Origin: Winogradskyella wichelsiae
Lineage (GTDB): Bacteria; Bacteroidota; Bacteroidia; Flavobacteriales; Flavobacteriaceae
Reading direction: 5' to 3'
Assembly (NCBI RefSeq): GCF_013403925.1
Contig: NZ_JABFDJ010000002.1
Span: 248,001 to 312,000 of the forward strand
DNA length: 64,000 nt
Shown: in pieces, positions 50,417-59,397 of the stretch
How the letters are laid out: the number at the start of each line of letters is the position of its first letter
Position numbering within the stretch: the stretch's first letter is position 1
Notes under the pieces: model-generated
Databases searched by the model: none
Told to the model about the DNA's origin: nothing
What the model saw: only the letters and a program-made list of their open reading frames with translations
Program-made: the position numbers and the translations under genes

Positions 50417-51549
50417 TATTCACTTATTAATGTTATAGTCATGGTTTGGTTATGTAATTGGCAAGCTATTTCTCCATGAAATGGTGCTATTTCTCCATAA
50501 GAGTAAAAACCACTCACTGTAGCGCCTTCTCCTAAAACCTCTATAACCTCTTCTACTTCTTCTTCTACACGTTGATCTAACACCAATTTACGACCAATAC
50601 AGCTTACTAGAAAAGCTATTTCAGGTTTGTTTTTTCTGTGAACTAAAGCTTGTTTTGCGGCACGTTCTGATGCATTTGCAATATTATCAACGTTAGTCAT
50701 CATCAATTGCACTTTAGAATTTTCTTTAATATCCCCAGCTAAAACAACCGCATGTTCTTCTTCATTAATATTAAGAATAGATCGTACTATAGATTGTTCT
50801 TCGTCATCCGATTTTACATTCATAGGATACAATAAAGCTGCGCCTGGTAAATCTTTTGCTTTATCCCCTAAATAATTTTTGTATAAATCTAATGCTGGTT
50901 GGCCATCTAATTCATAAAGTATATTTCCGTCTGATTTTGTTACAGTACGCTCTGGTCCAAAAGGTGTCCAGCCTCCATGGATAGAAAAAGAAACCTCTAA
51001 CGTTTCTCCATAAAAGCCAATAGCCACTAGTTCTCCTTCTTTTGGATTTTCGTTATAGGATGCTAATGTTTTTTCAAAACGAGTATCGTCTCCGCACAAA
51101 CCCCCTGTAATTAACAGGTTGTCTTTATTAGAAGCACTCATACCTTTGGTAAGTTGACTACCATTAATAAAACTACCTTCGGATACTACAAATACATATT
51201 TTAAACCTTTCGCCGAAAATTGTTTAATAAGATCGTTTCCAGTTTTAAAACTATCTAAATCTGTATGTAAAACATTGCTTGTTTTAATTACAAATTGACT
51301 TTTTTCAAATTCCATCGCAGTGATAGTAATGCTATTTTCATTTACTGTTCTGGAAGAAATTTCGGCACAAGCAGAACCAAACACAATATGACCATCTGGA
51401 AACAATGTTTTTATTTCTTTATAAATTGAAGGATTCTCTAGCAAAAGACGATTACCAAAAACTAAAACTAAGGGGTTATGCAACACTATATTTTCACCAA
51501 CATAAGTCCAATCTTGGTTTTTATGTTTTACTAATTGTACTGTTTTCAT
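50416..51549 (-). CDS. FIST-domain protein, NosP-like haem/NO sensor candidate
   Basis: A 377-residue FIST N plus FIST C protein. The end is characteristic: TVSGFYSYGEIAPFHGE and LHNQTMTITLIS. The N-terminal part shows VFGSACAEISSRTV and LLITGGLCGDDTRFEK. FIST proteins of the NosP group bind haem and nitric oxide and control a co-encoded kinase. This gene overlaps a soluble histidine kinase and lies in the same operon as an H-NOX. Whether this member binds haem is not shown by sequence; other FIST proteins bind amino acids or small ligands. Confidence 0.88.
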   Translation of the reverse strand: MKTVQLVKHKNQDWTYVGENIVLHNPLVLVFGNRLLLENPSIYKEIKTLFPDGHIVFGSACAEISSRTVNENSITITAMEFEKSQFVIKTSNVLHTDLDSFKTGNDLIKQFSAKGLKYVFVVSEGSFINGSQLTKGMSASNKDNLLITGGLCGDDTRFEKTLASYNENPKEGELVAIGFYGETLEVSFSIHGGWTPFGPERTVTKSDGNILYELDGQPALDLYKNYLGDKAKDLPGAALLYPMNVKSDDEEQSIVRSILNINEEEHAVVLAGDIKENSKVQLMMTNVDNIANASERAAKQALVHRKNKPEIAFLVSCIGRKLVLDQRVEEEVEEVIEVLGEGATVSGFYSYGEIAPFHGEIACQLHNQTMTITLISE

Positions 51550-51551
51550 TT

Positions 51552-53894
51552 TTATTTTTTAAGTGTAAAATAGAATGTGGTACCAACATTGAGCTCACTA
51601 TCTAACCATATTTGGCCTTCGTGTAAATCCACAATTTTCTTTACTATAGATAATCCAATCCCTGTAGAGTCTTTGCTCTTATTTAAAGCATGAAAAATTT
51701 TAAAGATTTTATTATGAAATTGCTTATCTATCCCCATACCATTATCTTGAATAGAGAACTTATAATGACTTTTAAAATCTTCTACATTTATAGTTATAAA
51801 GCCTTCTTCTTTATCAATAAATTTAATAGCATTACTAATTAAATTTTGAAACAACTGCTGTAATTTAGTTGCATCTCCTTTAATAATGGGCAATTTATTT
51901 AATGTCTTTATAGCTATATGCTCTGGCACATAAAGTATTGTAATAAGTTCATCTAATATTTTATTAAGATCAACTTCTGCACAAGAATTTGTTTCGGTAC
52001 CAATACTAGAGTAATCAAGTACATCAGAAATGAGTTGCTCCATTTTTTCTAATGTAGTTTCAATGAGCTCAAAATTCCTTAAACTCATCTCATCTAATTT
52101 CCCTTTATTATCTTCTTTTAACCAACTTACTAAAGCATCTATACTTCGCAAAGGTGATTTTAAATCGTGCGAAACAATATGAGCATATTCTTGAAGCTCG
52201 TCATTACTTTTTTCTAATTTTGAAAGTAGCTTTTCTTTCTGAAGTTCTAGTGTTTTTAAATCTGTGATATCTATATGAACACCTATAGAGCCTACAACAT
52301 TACCTTTAATATCATAATTTGGCGCGCCACTTATAAGCCAATATTTTACATCACCATTTTTAATTTCTACTTTGACTTCGTACGAATTAGATTCGCCTTT
52401 TTTTCTTTTTTCGTTTTCAATTGCAATAACATCAATAGCTTCTTCCGTCTTAAAAATTTCACCGACATGTTTACCAATTAATTCTTCTTCTGTATAACCA
52501 GACATTTCTGAAAAACTCTGATTAACCATTAATATTTCTTCGTTATTATTAACTTCAACCAATCCTAAATTCATATTGGCAATTATGCTATAATATTTTT
52601 GTTTTTGTGCCTCTAAGCTTTTTCTATAAGATCGTTTTAAAGTTACATCTGTAAAAGTCCATAAAAACCCTTTAGATTTTCCTTCTATAGTAATTGGCAA
52701 ATAATTACGTTCTAGAATCTTACCATCTAACATCTCCAATTCGTCACCAATCACTATAGCCTTGGCCTTATCAACTTCATTCATCCGTTCTACGAAAGCT
52801 TCAGGATCTTTAAATAAAATTTTATTATGTTCTGCAGCCACAGAACAATCCATACCATATAAATCGTCAATTGCTGTTTCTATATTTAACAGTTCACAGA
52901 ATTTATTGTTAGTAAGTACAACCTTTCTATTTTCATCTTCTAAAATAATACCACTATCTAGATTTAAAACTAATGTAGCCAATCTATTTTCAGATTCTAT
53001 TAGTTTTTCTTTTGCTTCTCGCTCTTTAGAGACATCTTCGATAGTTGCTACTTGATAATCAATTTCACCAAATTTATTTCTTACAGCAGTGACATTAGTT
53101 TTTGCCCAAAAGATATCTCCGTCTTTTTTTATGTATCGTTTTTCTACATTAAATTTATCAATCTCACCACTTAAAAGTTGATCTCTTAATGCCTTTGAAA
53201 AACCTTCATCATCAGGATGTGTAATATCTTGAACCCGCATTGTTTTAAGTTCTTCAGCTGTATAGCCTAACATATCTATTAATGCCTGATTTATTTGTAA
53301 CAGACCTGAATAATCTGACTTTGAAAGAGAAATACCTATTGGAGAATTATTGATAATAATACTCAATTGGTTTTTTTGATCCTCTAATTCTTCTTTTAAA
53401 AGTTTTTCTTGAGTAATATCTCTAACAATACCTTGGGCTGCAATTGCTTTATTGTTCTTATCTAAAACTAGACTGGCATTAATATGGACCCATTTAATCT
53501 CTTTAGATTTTGTGTAAACTCTTGCTTCATAGTTCTTAAAAAAACCTTTCGTTCTTAATTCTTCAAAAGACAACATAGCATATTGAAAATCATCCTTATG
53601 AACTAAACTTGAAACATTTACAGATTCTCTAGTAATATCGAATCCAAATAGATGCGTAGCTGCGTCATTAAACTTTAAAATATTACCTTTAATATCCATT
53701 AGTACATAAGCATCTACGATGTTCTCAAAAACGCCCTGCAGTTGTGATGATTTTTCGTCTAATAGACTTTCTAACCTATTTGAAGTTAGGTAGAGTTCTC
53801 TTGATTTTTCTTCAAGAATTTTTTCAGCGGCTTTTCTAGCTTTCTTTTCTCTTTCTAATGCACGCTTAAGTAATTCGATTTGGTCTTGGCTCAT
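51552..53894 (-). CDS. multi-PAS histidine kinase
   Basis: A 780-residue soluble kinase. A coiled coil (1-45) is followed by four PAS domains: about 46-165 (VFENIVDAYVLMDIKGNILKF, then a PAC region), 178-295 (with FWAKTNVTAVRNKFGEIDYQ), 300-420 (LDSGIILEDENRKVVLTNNKF) and 428-550 (ANMNLGLVEVNNNEEI). HisKA has His576 in HIVSHDLKSPLRSID. The ATPase has NLISNAIKFID, QDNGMGIDKQ and STGIGLSIVKKIV. It overlaps the H-NOX gene by 4 bp, so H-NOX probably controls it in trans as in other H-NOX/kinase pairs; the PAS domains may add redox or ligand input. Confidence 0.93.
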   Translation of the reverse strand: MSQDQIELLKRALEREKKARKAAEKILEEKSRELYLTSNRLESLLDEKSSQLQGVFENIVDAYVLMDIKGNILKFNDAATHLFGFDITRESVNVSSLVHKDDFQYAMLSFEELRTKGFFKNYEARVYTKSKEIKWVHINASLVLDKNNKAIAAQGIVRDITQEKLLKEELEDQKNQLSIIINNSPIGISLSKSDYSGLLQINQALIDMLGYTAEELKTMRVQDITHPDDEGFSKALRDQLLSGEIDKFNVEKRYIKKDGDIFWAKTNVTAVRNKFGEIDYQVATIEDVSKEREAKEKLIESENRLATLVLNLDSGIILEDENRKVVLTNNKFCELLNIETAIDDLYGMDCSVAAEHNKILFKDPEAFVERMNEVDKAKAIVIGDELEMLDGKILERNYLPITIEGKSKGFLWTFTDVTLKRSYRKSLEAQKQKYYSIIANMNLGLVEVNNNEEILMVNQSFSEMSGYTEEELIGKHVGEIFKTEEAIDVIAIENEKRKKGESNSYEVKVEIKNGDVKYWLISGAPNYDIKGNVVGSIGVHIDITDLKTLELQKEKLLSKLEKSNDELQEYAHIVSHDLKSPLRSIDALVSWLKEDNKGKLDEMSLRNFELIETTLEKMEQLISDVLDYSSIGTETNSCAEVDLNKILDELITILYVPEHIAIKTLNKLPIIKGDATKLQQLFQNLISNAIKFIDKEEGFITINVEDFKSHYKFSIQDNGMGIDKQFHNKIFKIFHALNKSKDSTGIGLSIVKKIVDLHEGQIWLDSELNVGTTFYFTLKK

Positions 53895-54433
53895 TTATTT
53901 TTTTTGATAATAAATCTTACCTGAGTACCGTCTTCTTTTATTTTTTTTAATTCTATAGTTGCTGTGGCATTGAAATGTTCGAACGTTTTGTTCATCAGTC
54001 CAAGTCCAAAATGATGCATTGCTCTACTAGAGCTGTAATCCATTACCAATGAATTCTCGGTTTTTTCGATAACTTCAAATGTTGGTAATTCTGCATCCGG
54101 ATAAATTTTTCGCACCTCAATATGAATGTGGTTTTCTATAGAAGACAGCATTTCAATAGGATCTTTGTAGGTTTCTAAAAGTCCAGGGTAGCTTTGTTTT
54201 ATTACATTAAAAAAATGTTCTGCATATACCAAAAGTAGATTATCAATTGAGATCCCTGTATTTTTACTTAAATGCTGAAGCAATTGCAGCATTTCAGAAA
54301 AACTGTATGTACCAACAGAAGTATAAACACCTTCTGATTCTAAATCTGAACTTAAAATGATTTTGTCTACCATTTCTAATCCAAACTTCTCTTCTACAAG
54401 ATCTAAAAACTCAGTAAAAACAATTCCTTTCAT
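53891..54433 (-). CDS. H-NOX haem nitric-oxide/oxygen sensor
   Basis: A 180-residue H-NOX (HNOB) protein. It starts MKGIVFTEFLDLVEEKFG as the family does. By alignment with soluble guanylate cyclase the proximal haem ligand is most likely His104 in NHIHIEVRKIYP, followed by the conserved PTF. The haem-propionate motif YxSxR is intact (Tyr133, Ser135, Arg137 in MDYSSSRAMHH). Family members bind NO at nanomolar levels and inhibit or activate a co-encoded kinase. It lies between a CheY-like gene (1-bp overlap) and the multi-PAS kinase (4-bp overlap). Confidence 0.93.
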   Translation of the reverse strand: MKGIVFTEFLDLVEEKFGLEMVDKIILSSDLESEGVYTSVGTYSFSEMLQLLQHLSKNTGISIDNLLLVYAEHFFNVIKQSYPGLLETYKDPIEMLSSIENHIHIEVRKIYPDAELPTFEVIEKTENSLVMDYSSSRAMHHFGLGLMNKTFEHFNATATIELKKIKEDGTQVRFIIKKNK

Positions 54434-54843
54434 TATACTGTTATTAGTTCATTGATACTCCAATAGGATAATAATCTTTCAATTTTAGAAACATAATCCT
54501 CATATTTTAAAGGTTTTAAAACGTAACCAGCAATCCCTATTTTATAGCATTCTAATAAATCTTTCTGATTGTTTGATGTTGTTAAAATAATTGTAGGAAT
54601 ATATTTTAACCTAATATCAGCTTTCAAAATTCTTAAGAATTCTATGCCATTAATTTTTGGCATGTTTAAATCTAATAAAATAATATCAGGTAAACTATCT
54701 TTATCCTCAAGTAATTTTAACGCATCTTCTCCATTATTAGCTTCAGTAATTTTGTGATTTAATTGAAGTGAACTAGAGGCTCTATTGAGCTTCATAATTT
54801 CAATCATATCATCTTCTATAAGTAAAATATTGAGGGTTTTCAT
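54433..54843 (-). CDS. CheY-like single-domain response regulator
   Basis: A 136-residue stand-alone receiver: acidic residues in LLIEDDMIE, phospho-acceptor Asp58 (IILLDLNMPK), Thr in LTTSNN and Lys in VLKPLKY. It has no output domain. As first gene of the H-NOX operon it may be the shuttle that takes phosphate from the kinases to HPt. Its promoter has a near-perfect tandem of LytTR-like sites, so the operon is probably autoregulated. Confidence 0.92.
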   Translation of the reverse strand: MKTLNILLIEDDMIEIMKLNRASSSLQLNHKITEANNGEDALKLLEDKDSLPDIILLDLNMPKINGIEFLRILKADIRLKYIPTIILTTSNNQKDLLECYKIGIAGYVLKPLKYEDYVSKIERLLSYWSINELITV

Positions 54844-54869
54844 TTACATTAAATTTTTAAAGTATTGAG

Positions 54870-54960
54870 CTAAATTACTTTAATAAATAACATAATAATA
54901 CCTAAATCAGCTAGGGTTACATTTACTGTCGACGGATGGAAAAAAAGTATCGACGAACGG
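54870..54960 (-). promoter_or_regulatory. signalling-operon promoter with tandem LytTR-like sites
   Basis: Read leftward: TACCGTTCGTCGAT (distal, 54949-54960 plus flank), 9 bp, then CCATCCGTCGAC (proximal, 54928-54939). The two cores start 21 bp apart. TACCGTTCGT is a full match to TACCGTTNGT, a consensus for LytTR regulators. A -7-like TAATTTAG (complement of 54870-54877) lies 51 bp from the proximal and 72 bp from the distal copy, reproducing both spacing classes at one promoter. Confidence 0.7.
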
Positions 54961-55040
54961 TAAAATTAGTTCCAAAAACCCCATAAACATTGAGTTTTCG
55001 CTGTGTCAAAACTTTAAATAAAAATTGATAAAAAACAGAA

Positions 55041-55403
55041 TTACCTAAGTTTTTCTTGTAGTTTTTTAGACAAACCACTCACAACCATATCATAAGAGTG
55101 ATCTATCAAATCTTTAATAAGTTGTATTGGAAGTTCGCCTTCTTGAACATAAACGCTATTCCATTGCTTTTTATGCATGTGATAACCTGGCTTTATGCCA
55201 TCGTATTCTGCTCTAAGTTCTTGTGCATATTCTGGATCGCATTTTAAATTAATAAATGCATCTCCATTTTCCCAGCGTTTTAAAGATGTTAAGGCAAACA
55301 TTTTGCCTAAAACTTTAAACACAAGCGCATCATCATTAAAAGGAAAATGTTCTGTGACTTCTTTTTTCTTTAGACAATAATTTCTATAATCTTCTATATT
55401 CAT
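55041..55403 (-). CDS. MmcQ/YjbR-family protein
   Basis: A 120-residue protein of the YjbR (CyaY-like fold) family: start NIEDYRNYCLKKKEVTEHFPF, middle KVLGKMFALTSLKRW, then LKCDPEYAQELRAEY, and GYHMHKKQWNSVYV. The family is annotated as DNA-binding by structure, with no firm cellular role. It is 12 bp from the DUF4230 gene upstream, probably one transcript. Confidence 0.9.
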   Translation of the reverse strand: MNIEDYRNYCLKKKEVTEHFPFNDDALVFKVLGKMFALTSLKRWENGDAFINLKCDPEYAQELRAEYDGIKPGYHMHKKQWNSVYVQEGELPIQLIKDLIDHSYDMVVSGLSKKLQEKLR

Positions 55404-55415
55404 AATTTGAAGATT

Positions 55416-56021
55416 TTAGTTGAGTTTCTTCTTTTCAGCTTCAATTTTAAGTGCAGAATAGTCTACTTTCCATCCAATTGTTTCAACTAAATTCTCAATA
55501 AGATGAATGGCTTCTAGAGCCTCTTGCTTTGCCACATTAAAGAGTCCACTTTCTGGTACTTTATCCATAATATGAGCTTTTGCTTTAACATGTAAATCCG
55601 TTAAATCGGCAGCTTCAAACCTATTAAAAACACCATCACTCTTATCGTAGTAATTAATATTACTTTCTATAGATAACACTTCGGGTTGCGGAAAATGAGA
55701 TAAGACAACTGTTTTAGTTTTAGCATTAGAACTCATTTCAATCTTACTTAAATCAAATCCAACGTAAGCTTTAGCATTAATAATAACTAAAGCCTTTTTA
55801 CGGCTAGAAATAAGTTTTAAAAATTTAGCTTTTACGTCTTCATAATGGTAAATTTCAGCGAAGTCCCCTTCTACCGTAACAAATTTACAGACTCGCTTTA
55901 TTTTATCTAAAAGTAAAACTGATTGCTCATTAGTTTCTTTTTTAGTTTTCCATGCTTTATAAACAGTTACTAATCCTAAGGTAACAAGAACACTGATGAT
56001 AATTACAAAAAAAGTTTCCAT
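55416..56021 (-). CDS. DUF4230 membrane-anchored protein
   Basis: A 201-residue protein with one N-terminal membrane helix (3-22) and a DUF4230 domain: KFVTVEGDFAEIYHYED, KKALVIINAKAYVGFDLSKI, KTVVLSHFPQPEVLSIESNI, and a C-terminal helix ALEAIHLIENLVETIGW. Function unknown in the family. It is followed on the same strand, 12 bp on, by the YjbR-like gene, and preceded 48 bp upstream by the cyclase-family gene. Confidence 0.88.
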   Translation of the reverse strand: METFFVIIISVLVTLGLVTVYKAWKTKKETNEQSVLLLDKIKRVCKFVTVEGDFAEIYHYEDVKAKFLKLISSRKKALVIINAKAYVGFDLSKIEMSSNAKTKTVVLSHFPQPEVLSIESNINYYDKSDGVFNRFEAADLTDLHVKAKAHIMDKVPESGLFNVAKQEALEAIHLIENLVETIGWKVDYSALKIEAEKKKLN

Positions 56022-56069
56022 AGTTTCTTTAAAGATATGACACTAAATAAACAAAGATGTCACATGTTA

Positions 56070-56819
56070 TTACTCTATAATTTTATATAAAATAGGCTTA
56101 CTTGGACTTGCATCATTCTCAAATGGTGCAATTTGAAGATTAAGCATATACTCACCATCTTCTATTTTATTAGATACATAAATAAACTCTGTAATAGTAG
56201 CATCTAAACGCACTTTACCACTAGTATTCCAAAAAGCATTATGTGCCAAAAGCGCTCCATTATCTAGCTCTTTATCTACACTTGGTAAATCTATTAGTAG
56301 GTGTTTAATCCCTTTGGATTTTAAATAATTAGCAGCATCTTCCAATAAATAAGTTGGATTTGTGTGTGAATATTGTCTAGATTTTTTCTCTTTAGTATTT
56401 GGAAGTGTACGGATTACAATAGCTTCACGTTTTTTATTACCTAAAGCAAATTGTAATTGCTTTTTGGAAATCACATTGTCATCTCCTAATTTTTCTGGTG
56501 CAACAGTTACTACTTCTGCAAGAAAGAAAAATTGCTTTAAATTCTTATTTATAGAATATACTTTTTCAGTAATGTGCCCAACAGTTTCGGTATGAGTACC
56601 ATGCGCATGCGGATTAAAAGTAATAGTATTAAAATTTACTACAGCACCATTAGCTACACTAATTGTTTTTCCTTCTGTCGTTTCTGGCTCTATCTTTGGA
56701 GGCCCTAAAAACCATGCACTAACATTGGTATCTTTACCTGTTAAAGGTATTGAAATATCTAAAGGTTGTTTTAAATCTACCTTTAATTTTCTAGAATTGT
56801 ATTGTATTGTTGCTATCAT
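56070..56819 (-). CDS. cyclase-family (kynurenine-formamidase-like) hydrolase
   Basis: A 249-residue protein of the cyclase/KynB superfamily: LDISIPL start, metal-site motif FNPHAHGTHTETVGH, and DLPSVDKELDNGALLAHNAFW. The usual motif is HxGTHxDxPxH; here the Asp is Glu and the Pro is Val, so metal geometry may differ. Family members are metal-dependent amide hydrolases or related enzymes. The substrate is unknown; no tryptophan genes are near. Confidence 0.85.
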   Translation of the reverse strand: MIATIQYNSRKLKVDLKQPLDISIPLTGKDTNVSAWFLGPPKIEPETTEGKTISVANGAVVNFNTITFNPHAHGTHTETVGHITEKVYSINKNLKQFFFLAEVVTVAPEKLGDDNVISKKQLQFALGNKKREAIVIRTLPNTKEKKSRQYSHTNPTYLLEDAANYLKSKGIKHLLIDLPSVDKELDNGALLAHNAFWNTSGKVRLDATITEFIYVSNKIEDGEYMLNLQIAPFENDASPSKPILYKIIE

Positions 56820-56938
56820 TTATGCTCAATTTACTTCCACCAAATTAGATTCGGTGTTTCAGTAATTATTTAAATATAATTTGAATTGTATTACCACAAA
56901 ATTACTTCAATTTAATCTTAAATTAAAAGATTCTGAGA

Positions 56939-58066
56939 CTAGTTAAGGATAAACAGCTCGGATGCAATACCATCGCATAAAAATTGACCTTTTTTTGTGA
57001 CACGGATATAGCCTTCATCTATGTATAATAACTCTTGCTTTATAAAAATATCTGCTTGTTTAAGTAAATAATTTTTAGAGTCTAAACCAAAATCTTTATT
57101 TACTTTCTCAATAGACACACCCCAAATTGTTCTAAGACCCGTCATAACATATTCGTTATACTGATCTGTTTTAGTAAGGGTTTCTATCTCAATTGGTAAT
57201 TGGTTAGCTTCTATAGATTTAATGTATTTTGAATTGTTTTTCACGTTCCAACCACGCTGTTTTCCATTAAAAGAATGTGCAGAAGGTCCAATTCCTAAAT
57301 AAGATTTACCTTGCCAATAAGCCGAATTATTTTTACTGAAATAGCCTTCTATTCCAAAATTAGAAAGTTCGTAATGAACAAATCCTGATGCTTCCAATTT
57401 ATCTTTTAAAATATGAAACTGCTCATGCGCTTGCTCGTCATCTACATTATCAATAATTCCTTTTTTTATGAAGGAAGCCAATGCTGTTTTAGGCTCAACT
57501 GTTAAAGCATAACTAGAAATATGCGGCACATTAAAACCAAGAGCCATCTCTATATTTGCTAACCATTGCTCGTTTGAAGCGTTAGGGATTCCATAAATTA
57601 AATCTAGAGAGATGTTATCAAAATGTTTTGTAGCTTCTTCTAAACACATTTTTGCCTCTTCCGCGTTATGCGCACGATTCATCAGTTTTAAATCGGCTTC
57701 AAAGAAGGATTGAATTCCTATAGATAAGCGATTAATTTGGCTTTTAGAAAGTGCAATAATGCGTTCTTTAGATAAATCATCTGGGTTAGCTTCTAGGGTT
57801 ATTTCTGGGTTTTCAGAAACCGTGTAATGTTGGTAAACGGTATCAATAACAAACTGTATTTCACTATTTGATAAGACAGAAGGGGTTCCGCCTCCAAAAT
57901 AAATAGTTTCAACGGTTATTGCTTCAAATTCCGATTTTCTAAGTTCTAATTCTTTAGCTAATGCAGCTATCAATTCATCTTTTTTCTTCATAGAAGTAGA
58001 AAAATGAAAGTCGCAATAATGACATGCTTGCTTGCAGAATGGTATGTGAATGTATATGCCTGCCAT
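56939..58066 (-). CDS. hemW: radical SAM haem chaperone HemW
   Basis: A 375-residue radical SAM protein. The iron-sulphur motif CxxxCxxC is Cys11, Cys15, Cys18 in IPFCKQACHYCDF, the HemW type with a following Cys replaced. YFGGGTPSVLS and RLSIGIQSF match the SAM-binding strands, and the C-terminal HemN-like domain begins near TKTDQYNEYVMTGLR. HemW binds haem and delivers it to membrane proteins; it was long misnamed coproporphyrinogen oxidase. It lies between ruvC and the cyclase gene. Confidence 0.92.
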   Translation of the reverse strand: MAGIYIHIPFCKQACHYCDFHFSTSMKKKDELIAALAKELELRKSEFEAITVETIYFGGGTPSVLSNSEIQFVIDTVYQHYTVSENPEITLEANPDDLSKERIIALSKSQINRLSIGIQSFFEADLKLMNRAHNAEEAKMCLEEATKHFDNISLDLIYGIPNASNEQWLANIEMALGFNVPHISSYALTVEPKTALASFIKKGIIDNVDDEQAHEQFHILKDKLEASGFVHYELSNFGIEGYFSKNNSAYWQGKSYLGIGPSAHSFNGKQRGWNVKNNSKYIKSIEANQLPIEIETLTKTDQYNEYVMTGLRTIWGVSIEKVNKDFGLDSKNYLLKQADIFIKQELLYIDEGYIRVTKKGQFLCDGIASELFILN

Positions 58067-58173
58067 TTCGTTTTTGTATTATAAATCGACCAAGCTGTTA
58101 ACTTAGCACATCTTATAAATTAGAGGAATTATTTTAACTTGAAGATTCTTGCCTTCGCAGTAATAACAAACGG

Positions 58174-58728
58174 TTATTTCTTTACACGATCTTCATTCTG
58201 TTTTACAAAAGCACCCCAACCAGAATAACTTTTACCAACTTCTACACGTCCTTCATTATAAAAATGACAAACCGCAGCTGCTAATCCATCCATTGAATCT
58301 AGATTTTTAGGTATGGTTTTTAAACCCAGCATACTTTGCAACATTTTAGCCACTTGCTCCTTACTTGCATTTCCGTTTCCAGTAATTGCCATTTTAATCT
58401 TTTTTGGGGCGTACTCCGTAATAGAAACTTCGCGTGACAAACCTGCAGCCATAGCCACACCTTGTGCCCTTCCTAACTTCAACATACTTTGTACATTTTT
58501 CCCAAAGAAAGGGGCTTCAATCGCTATTTCATCTGGATGATATGTATCTATGAGTTCTACGGTACGCTCAAAAATAAGCTTGAGTTTTAAATAATGATCG
58601 TCATACTTTTTAAGCATGAGCTCATTTAATTGTAAAAACTCCATTTTTTTACCCACAACTTTTATGAGTCCAAAACCCATAATTGTAGTCCCAGGATCAA
58701 TTCCTAAAATAATTTTTTCTTTACTCAT
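58174..58728 (-). CDS. ruvC: Holliday junction resolvase RuvC
   Basis: A 184-residue RuvC endonuclease, near the usual length. The acidic active site is intact: Asp11 in GIDPGTTIMGFG, Glu in IAIEAPFFGKN, and Asp pair in LDSMDGLAAAVCHF. It resolves Holliday junctions during recombination with RuvAB. It starts 3 bp after the outer-membrane-protein gene ends, so the two are co-transcribed. Confidence 0.95.
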   Translation of the reverse strand: MSKEKIILGIDPGTTIMGFGLIKVVGKKMEFLQLNELMLKKYDDHYLKLKLIFERTVELIDTYHPDEIAIEAPFFGKNVQSMLKLGRAQGVAMAAGLSREVSITEYAPKKIKMAITGNGNASKEQVAKMLQSMLGLKTIPKNLDSMDGLAAAVCHFYNEGRVEVGKSYSGWGAFVKQNEDRVKK

Positions 58729-58731
58729 GCT

Positions 58732-59370
58732 TTAGTTACAGTATCGGCAGCCATCTAAAGAAACCGCCAAGCCAAAGGTAAGGTTAAAAACACTACCGTT
58801 AAAAGCACCTAGACCTGTTGAGGCCGGATTATAATCATCTAAAGATGTTAAGCCATAGATATAAGCAACATCGGTGTAAACAGAAACTTTTTCGTTAATA
58901 GCATAATGCAACTCTAAACCACCTAAAAGATTAGCATAGGTCTGCTTATTATCTCCTAAAGTTCCTAATGGCTTCACAAAACTTATACCAGGACCTGCAT
59001 GCAAAATAGTACGCATGCGCATGGGCACAAACCCAATATATTCCGTTGGGTCAAATACAAATTGTGCGTTGATCCTAGAGTAGTTAATCTTAAAATCTGG
59101 TGTATCACTCGAGTTTTTAAAACGATTAAATCCGTAATCTAATTTTACACCATAGCGATTAGTAAGCATATGTTGAATTCCTAAATTTACAGTTGGAAAA
59201 TTCACCGATTTGGCATAAGACCCATTTACAAAACCATCTGTTGTAGGATAGTTGAGGCCAACTGCAAAAAGAGCTTTCCATTTAGCCGTGTTGCCATATT
59301 GTGCCTGACTACTGAATGTTATAAAAACAATACCAAAAAAGAAAATGTATTTTTTAAAAGCGTGTTGCAT
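58732..59370 (-). CDS. outer-membrane beta-barrel protein
   Basis: A 212-residue protein. I chose the ATG at 59370, which gives a normal signal peptide (MQHAFKKYIFFFGIVFITFSSQAQ); an ATG 60 bp upstream is in frame but would overlap the divergent gene. The mature part has alternating beta-strands of an 8-strand barrel: KALFAVGLNYPT, YGVKLDYGFNRFK, TILHAGPGISFVKP, VSVYTDVAYIYG and VFNLTFGLAVSL. It resembles the outer-membrane protein beta-barrel family common in Flavobacteria. It ends with CRYCN. Function unknown. Confidence 0.8.
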   Translation of the reverse strand: MQHAFKKYIFFFGIVFITFSSQAQYGNTAKWKALFAVGLNYPTTDGFVNGSYAKSVNFPTVNLGIQHMLTNRYGVKLDYGFNRFKNSSDTPDFKINYSRINAQFVFDPTEYIGFVPMRMRTILHAGPGISFVKPLGTLGDNKQTYANLLGGLELHYAINEKVSVYTDVAYIYGLTSLDDYNPASTGLGAFNGSVFNLTFGLAVSLDGCRYCN

Positions 59371-59397
59371 CTGTAAGTTTTTGATTTTATTTGCAAT

